Positions 62,198-64,000 of a stretch of DNA of 64,000 bases are shown piece after piece. This DNA is from Haladaptatus sp. QDMS2. Its GTDB lineage: Archaea; Halobacteriota; Halobacteria; Halobacteriales; Halococcaceae. The first letter of the stretch is position 1. Every line of letters begins with the position of its first letter. The position numbers and the translations under genes are program-made. The stretch lies in assembly GCF_029338295.1 (NCBI RefSeq), contig NZ_CP119791.1, forward strand, positions 2,542,001 through 2,606,000, read 5' to 3'. The notes beneath the pieces were generated by a model. That model had not been told where the DNA came from, made no database searches, and saw only the letters and a program-made list of their open reading frames with translations.

Positions 62198-63484
62198 ATG
62201 AGTGACGCTTATCCGCCTGTCAGCGAGCACCTCGACGATGTCGAGGCCGCCCGCAAAGAGGGCCGTCGCAAGATGGACTGGGCGCTCCAGCACATGCCCA
62301 TCCTCCAGGCACTCCGCGAGACGTACAAAGCCGAGAAACCGTTCGCCGGCCAAGTCATCGGCATGGCGATGCACGTCGAGGCGAAGACCGCGAACCTCGT
62401 CGAACTGCTCGCCCTCGGCGGCGCAGAAGTCGCCATCACGGGGTGCAATCCGCTCTCGACGCACGACGACGTGAGCGCCGCGCTCGATAACAACGACAAC
62501 ATCACCTCCTACGCCGTCCGCGGCGTTGACAGCGACGAGTACTACGACGCTATCGAGGCTGTCATCGCCCACGCACCCACCATCACCGTCGACGACGGGA
62601 TGGACATGGTCGCCGCGATTCACGAGAACCATCCGGAACTCATCGATTCCATCATCGGCGGCGCAGAGGAGACGACGACGGGTGTCCACCGCCTGCGGGC
62701 GATGGACCGCGACGGGGAACTCAAGTACCCAATCTTCGCCGTCAACGACACGCCGATGAAGCGCCTGTTCGACAACATCCACGGCACGGGCGAATCGAGC
62801 CTCGCCACCATCGCCATGACGACGAACCTCTCGTACGCCGGGAAGACCGTCGTCGTCGCCGGCTACGGCTACTGTGGCAAGGGCGTCGCGAAGAAAGCCG
62901 CCGGGCAAAACGCGCACGTCGTCGTCACGGAAGTCGACCCACGCCGCGCCCTCGAAGCCCACATGGAAGGCTACGAAGTCATGCCGATGGCAGACGCCGC
63001 GGAGGTTGGTGACGTGTTCATCACGACCACCGGCAACCGCGACGTCATCACTGAGAGTCACTTCGAGGTCATGAAAGACGGCGTCCTCCTCGCGAACGCC
63101 GGCCACTTCGACGTCGAAATCAATCTCGACCAGCTCGAAGCGATGGCAGCGAACGTCTACGAAGCCCGCGACGGCGTCATGGCCTACGAACTCGAAGATG
63201 GCCGCGACCTGAACGTCCTCGCCGAGGGCCGCCTCGTCAACCTCGCGAGTCCAATCGCGCTTGGCCACCCGGTCGAAGTGATGGACCAGAGCTTCGGCGT
63301 GCAGGCCGTCGTCGTCGAGGAACTCGTCGAAAATGCAGAGAAATACGACGCCGGCGTCCACGACGTACCGGACGAACTCGACCGCCGCGTCGCAGAAATC
63401 AAGCTGGACGCAGAGGGCATCGACTTCGACGCCCTCACCGACGCCCAGTCAGCGTATCTCGGCTCCTGGGACCACGGGACGTAA
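62198..63484 (+). CDS. ahcY: S-adenosylhomocysteinase
   Basis: This 428-residue NAD-containing enzyme splits S-adenosylhomocysteine into adenosine and homocysteine, keeping methyltransferases active. Landmarks are GCNPLSTHDD, NDTPMKRLFDN (substrate/NAD region), VAGYGYCGKGVA (Rossmann NAD loop), NAGHFDVEI and a C-terminal segment ending AYLGSWDHGT. Length is the short archaeal type. The ATG at 62198 is used; a longer upstream frame has no conserved residues. The deaminase gene upstream handles related nucleosides. Confidence 0.95.
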   Translation: MSDAYPPVSEHLDDVEAARKEGRRKMDWALQHMPILQALRETYKAEKPFAGQVIGMAMHVEAKTANLVELLALGGAEVAITGCNPLSTHDDVSAALDNNDNITSYAVRGVDSDEYYDAIEAVIAHAPTITVDDGMDMVAAIHENHPELIDSIIGGAEETTTGVHRLRAMDRDGELKYPIFAVNDTPMKRLFDNIHGTGESSLATIAMTTNLSYAGKTVVVAGYGYCGKGVAKKAAGQNAHVVVTEVDPRRALEAHMEGYEVMPMADAAEVGDVFITTTGNRDVITESHFEVMKDGVLLANAGHFDVEINLDQLEAMAANVYEARDGVMAYELEDGRDLNVLAEGRLVNLASPIALGHPVEVMDQSFGVQAVVVEELVENAEKYDAGVHDVPDELDRRVAEIKLDAEGIDFDALTDAQSAYLGSWDHGT

Positions 63485-63493
63485 GCCAGTGCC

Positions 63494-64000
63494 CTATTTT
63501 CCGCCGCGGACGACGTGGCCATACTTGAGCAGCGAGACGAACACCGCCCCACCGAGCGCGTTGCCCACCGTCGCGAGGGCGAGGAAGTGCAGGTAGTCGA
63601 GGAAGCCGAGTTCCGGCACGAGGAACAATCCGGCGAGCACCTCGACGTTGCCCGCGATGCTGTGAGGCAGGCCCGCGAGTCCGATAGTGACCGTTACGAG
63701 CCAAACGAAGAACACGCGGCTGATGGTCTCCTGGGCGGCCGCGACGAGCCACGAGAGCAGGCCCATGAGCCAGCCAGCGAGCACCGCGGCGGTGAACAAC
63801 CCCCACGTCGAGTGTTCCGTGAGTTTGACCGCAATTTCTGCGAACGCAGAGGCGTCCGCGATGCCGTAGGAGGGCGCTGCGGTCACGGCGATGGCGGCGA
63901 AGATGATGCCGCCGACGATGTTCCCGACGTAGACGATGCCCCAGAGCCGCCCGAGTTGGGCGAGCGTCGCATCGCGATTGAGCACGGGTAACACGGCGAG
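63494..64000 (-). CDS. Formate/nitrite transporter (FNT) family protein, 5' part outside window
   Basis: The visible 169 codons run to the window edge, so the protein's N-terminal part lies beyond 64000. About four membrane helices are seen. The FNT-like pattern includes RLWGIVYVGNIVGGIIFA (with the inner broken helix), an ETISRVFFVWLV segment and the final GLPHSIAGNVEVLAGLFL with a conserved His in the pore region, then VGNALGGAVFVSLL. Such pentameric channels move small monovalent anions; the substrate here is not decided. Confidence 0.88.
   Translation of the reverse strand, partial: LAVLPVLNRDATLAQLGRLWGIVYVGNIVGGIIFAAIAVTAAPSYGIADASAFAEIAVKLTEHSTWGLFTAAVLAGWLMGLLSWLVAAAQETISRVFFVWLVTVTIGLAGLPHSIAGNVEVLAGLFLVPELGFLDYLHFLALATVGNALGGAVFVSLLKYGHVVRGGK

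Overview
The window is a gene-dense stretch of a halophilic archaeon (class Halobacteria). The evidence is a high-GC sequence with acidic proteins, many GTG starts, TATA-like boxes about 25-30 nt before start codons (leaderless transcripts), and archaeal information-processing genes: two group II chaperonin subunits, TBP, aIF-1A, an RFC small subunit, L40e, Rio1, TiaS, Trm1, TrmG10, Tsr3 and CDP-archaeol synthase. No genus can be named from the sequence alone. It reads as ordinary chromosome: I see no integrase, transposase, phage gene or CRISPR array.

Layout. 1-5.5 kb: two surface/lipoproteins sharing a repeat domain, a thermosome subunit, a tandem pair of secreted paralogs and a small membrane protein. 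5.6-12.9 kb: tRNA-Ser(GGA), RidA, a 3-hydroxybutyrate dehydrogenase/patatin pair that probably mobilises polyhydroxyalkanoate, threonine deaminase, citrate synthase and a double PhoU/TrkA-C protein. 13-15.4 kb: a deacylase-like protein coupled to a threonine-synthase-like enzyme, then an unusual GC-rich hairpin-rich stretch. 15.4-22 kb: TiaS divergent from an HTH regulator, a glutaredoxin-like protein, a purine regulator/permease pair, a candidate small RNA, and CarS. 22-30.5 kb: proline dehydrogenase, Tsr3, L40e, a broken GNAT gene, an MBL hydrolase, uracil-DNA glycosylase, HisH, a SWIM protein, HPP and Trm1. 30.5-34 kb: a BrkB-BrkB-PAP2 membrane operon. 34-36 kb: glnA divergent from lrp. 36-43.5 kb: thermosome subunit, KH protein, an inserted MFS/ArsR-type pair, TrpRS, Rio1 and aIF-1A. 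43.5-51 kb: zinc dehydrogenase, bacterio-opsin-activator-like PAS/GAF regulator, DUF460 protein, MFS and RNase Z. 51-58 kb: DUF4382 lipoprotein, RFC subunit, MFS, a Tat lipoprotein resembling the catalytic domain of D-glucuronyl C5-epimerase, TrmG10 and TBP. 58-64 kb: HisG, an AT-rich orphan gene, an SAH/adenosine-type deaminase, a secreted charged protein, S-adenosylhomocysteinase, and the 3' part of a formate/nitrite-type transporter cut by the window end.

Functional links. BdhA and PhaZ overlap and should act together on stored polymer. The PRTase-like regulator precedes a purine permease. DadD-type deaminase and AhcY both process the S-adenosylmethionine by-product pool. Tsr3, Trm1, TrmG10 and TiaS form a scattered RNA-modification set.

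The most promising non-coding signals are: a near-identical promoter box at identical spacing before both chaperonin genes; an 18-bp palindrome over the glnA promoter beside lrp; two CAGAA-N6-TTCTG palindromes before an MFS gene next to a regulator; a structured RNA candidate ending in a hairpin plus T6 near 21.4 kb; the GC-rich structured stretch at 15.1-15.4 kb; and a 15-bp inverted repeat at 49.1-49.2 kb. Domain and DUF names were assigned from memory of the families and not by database search.
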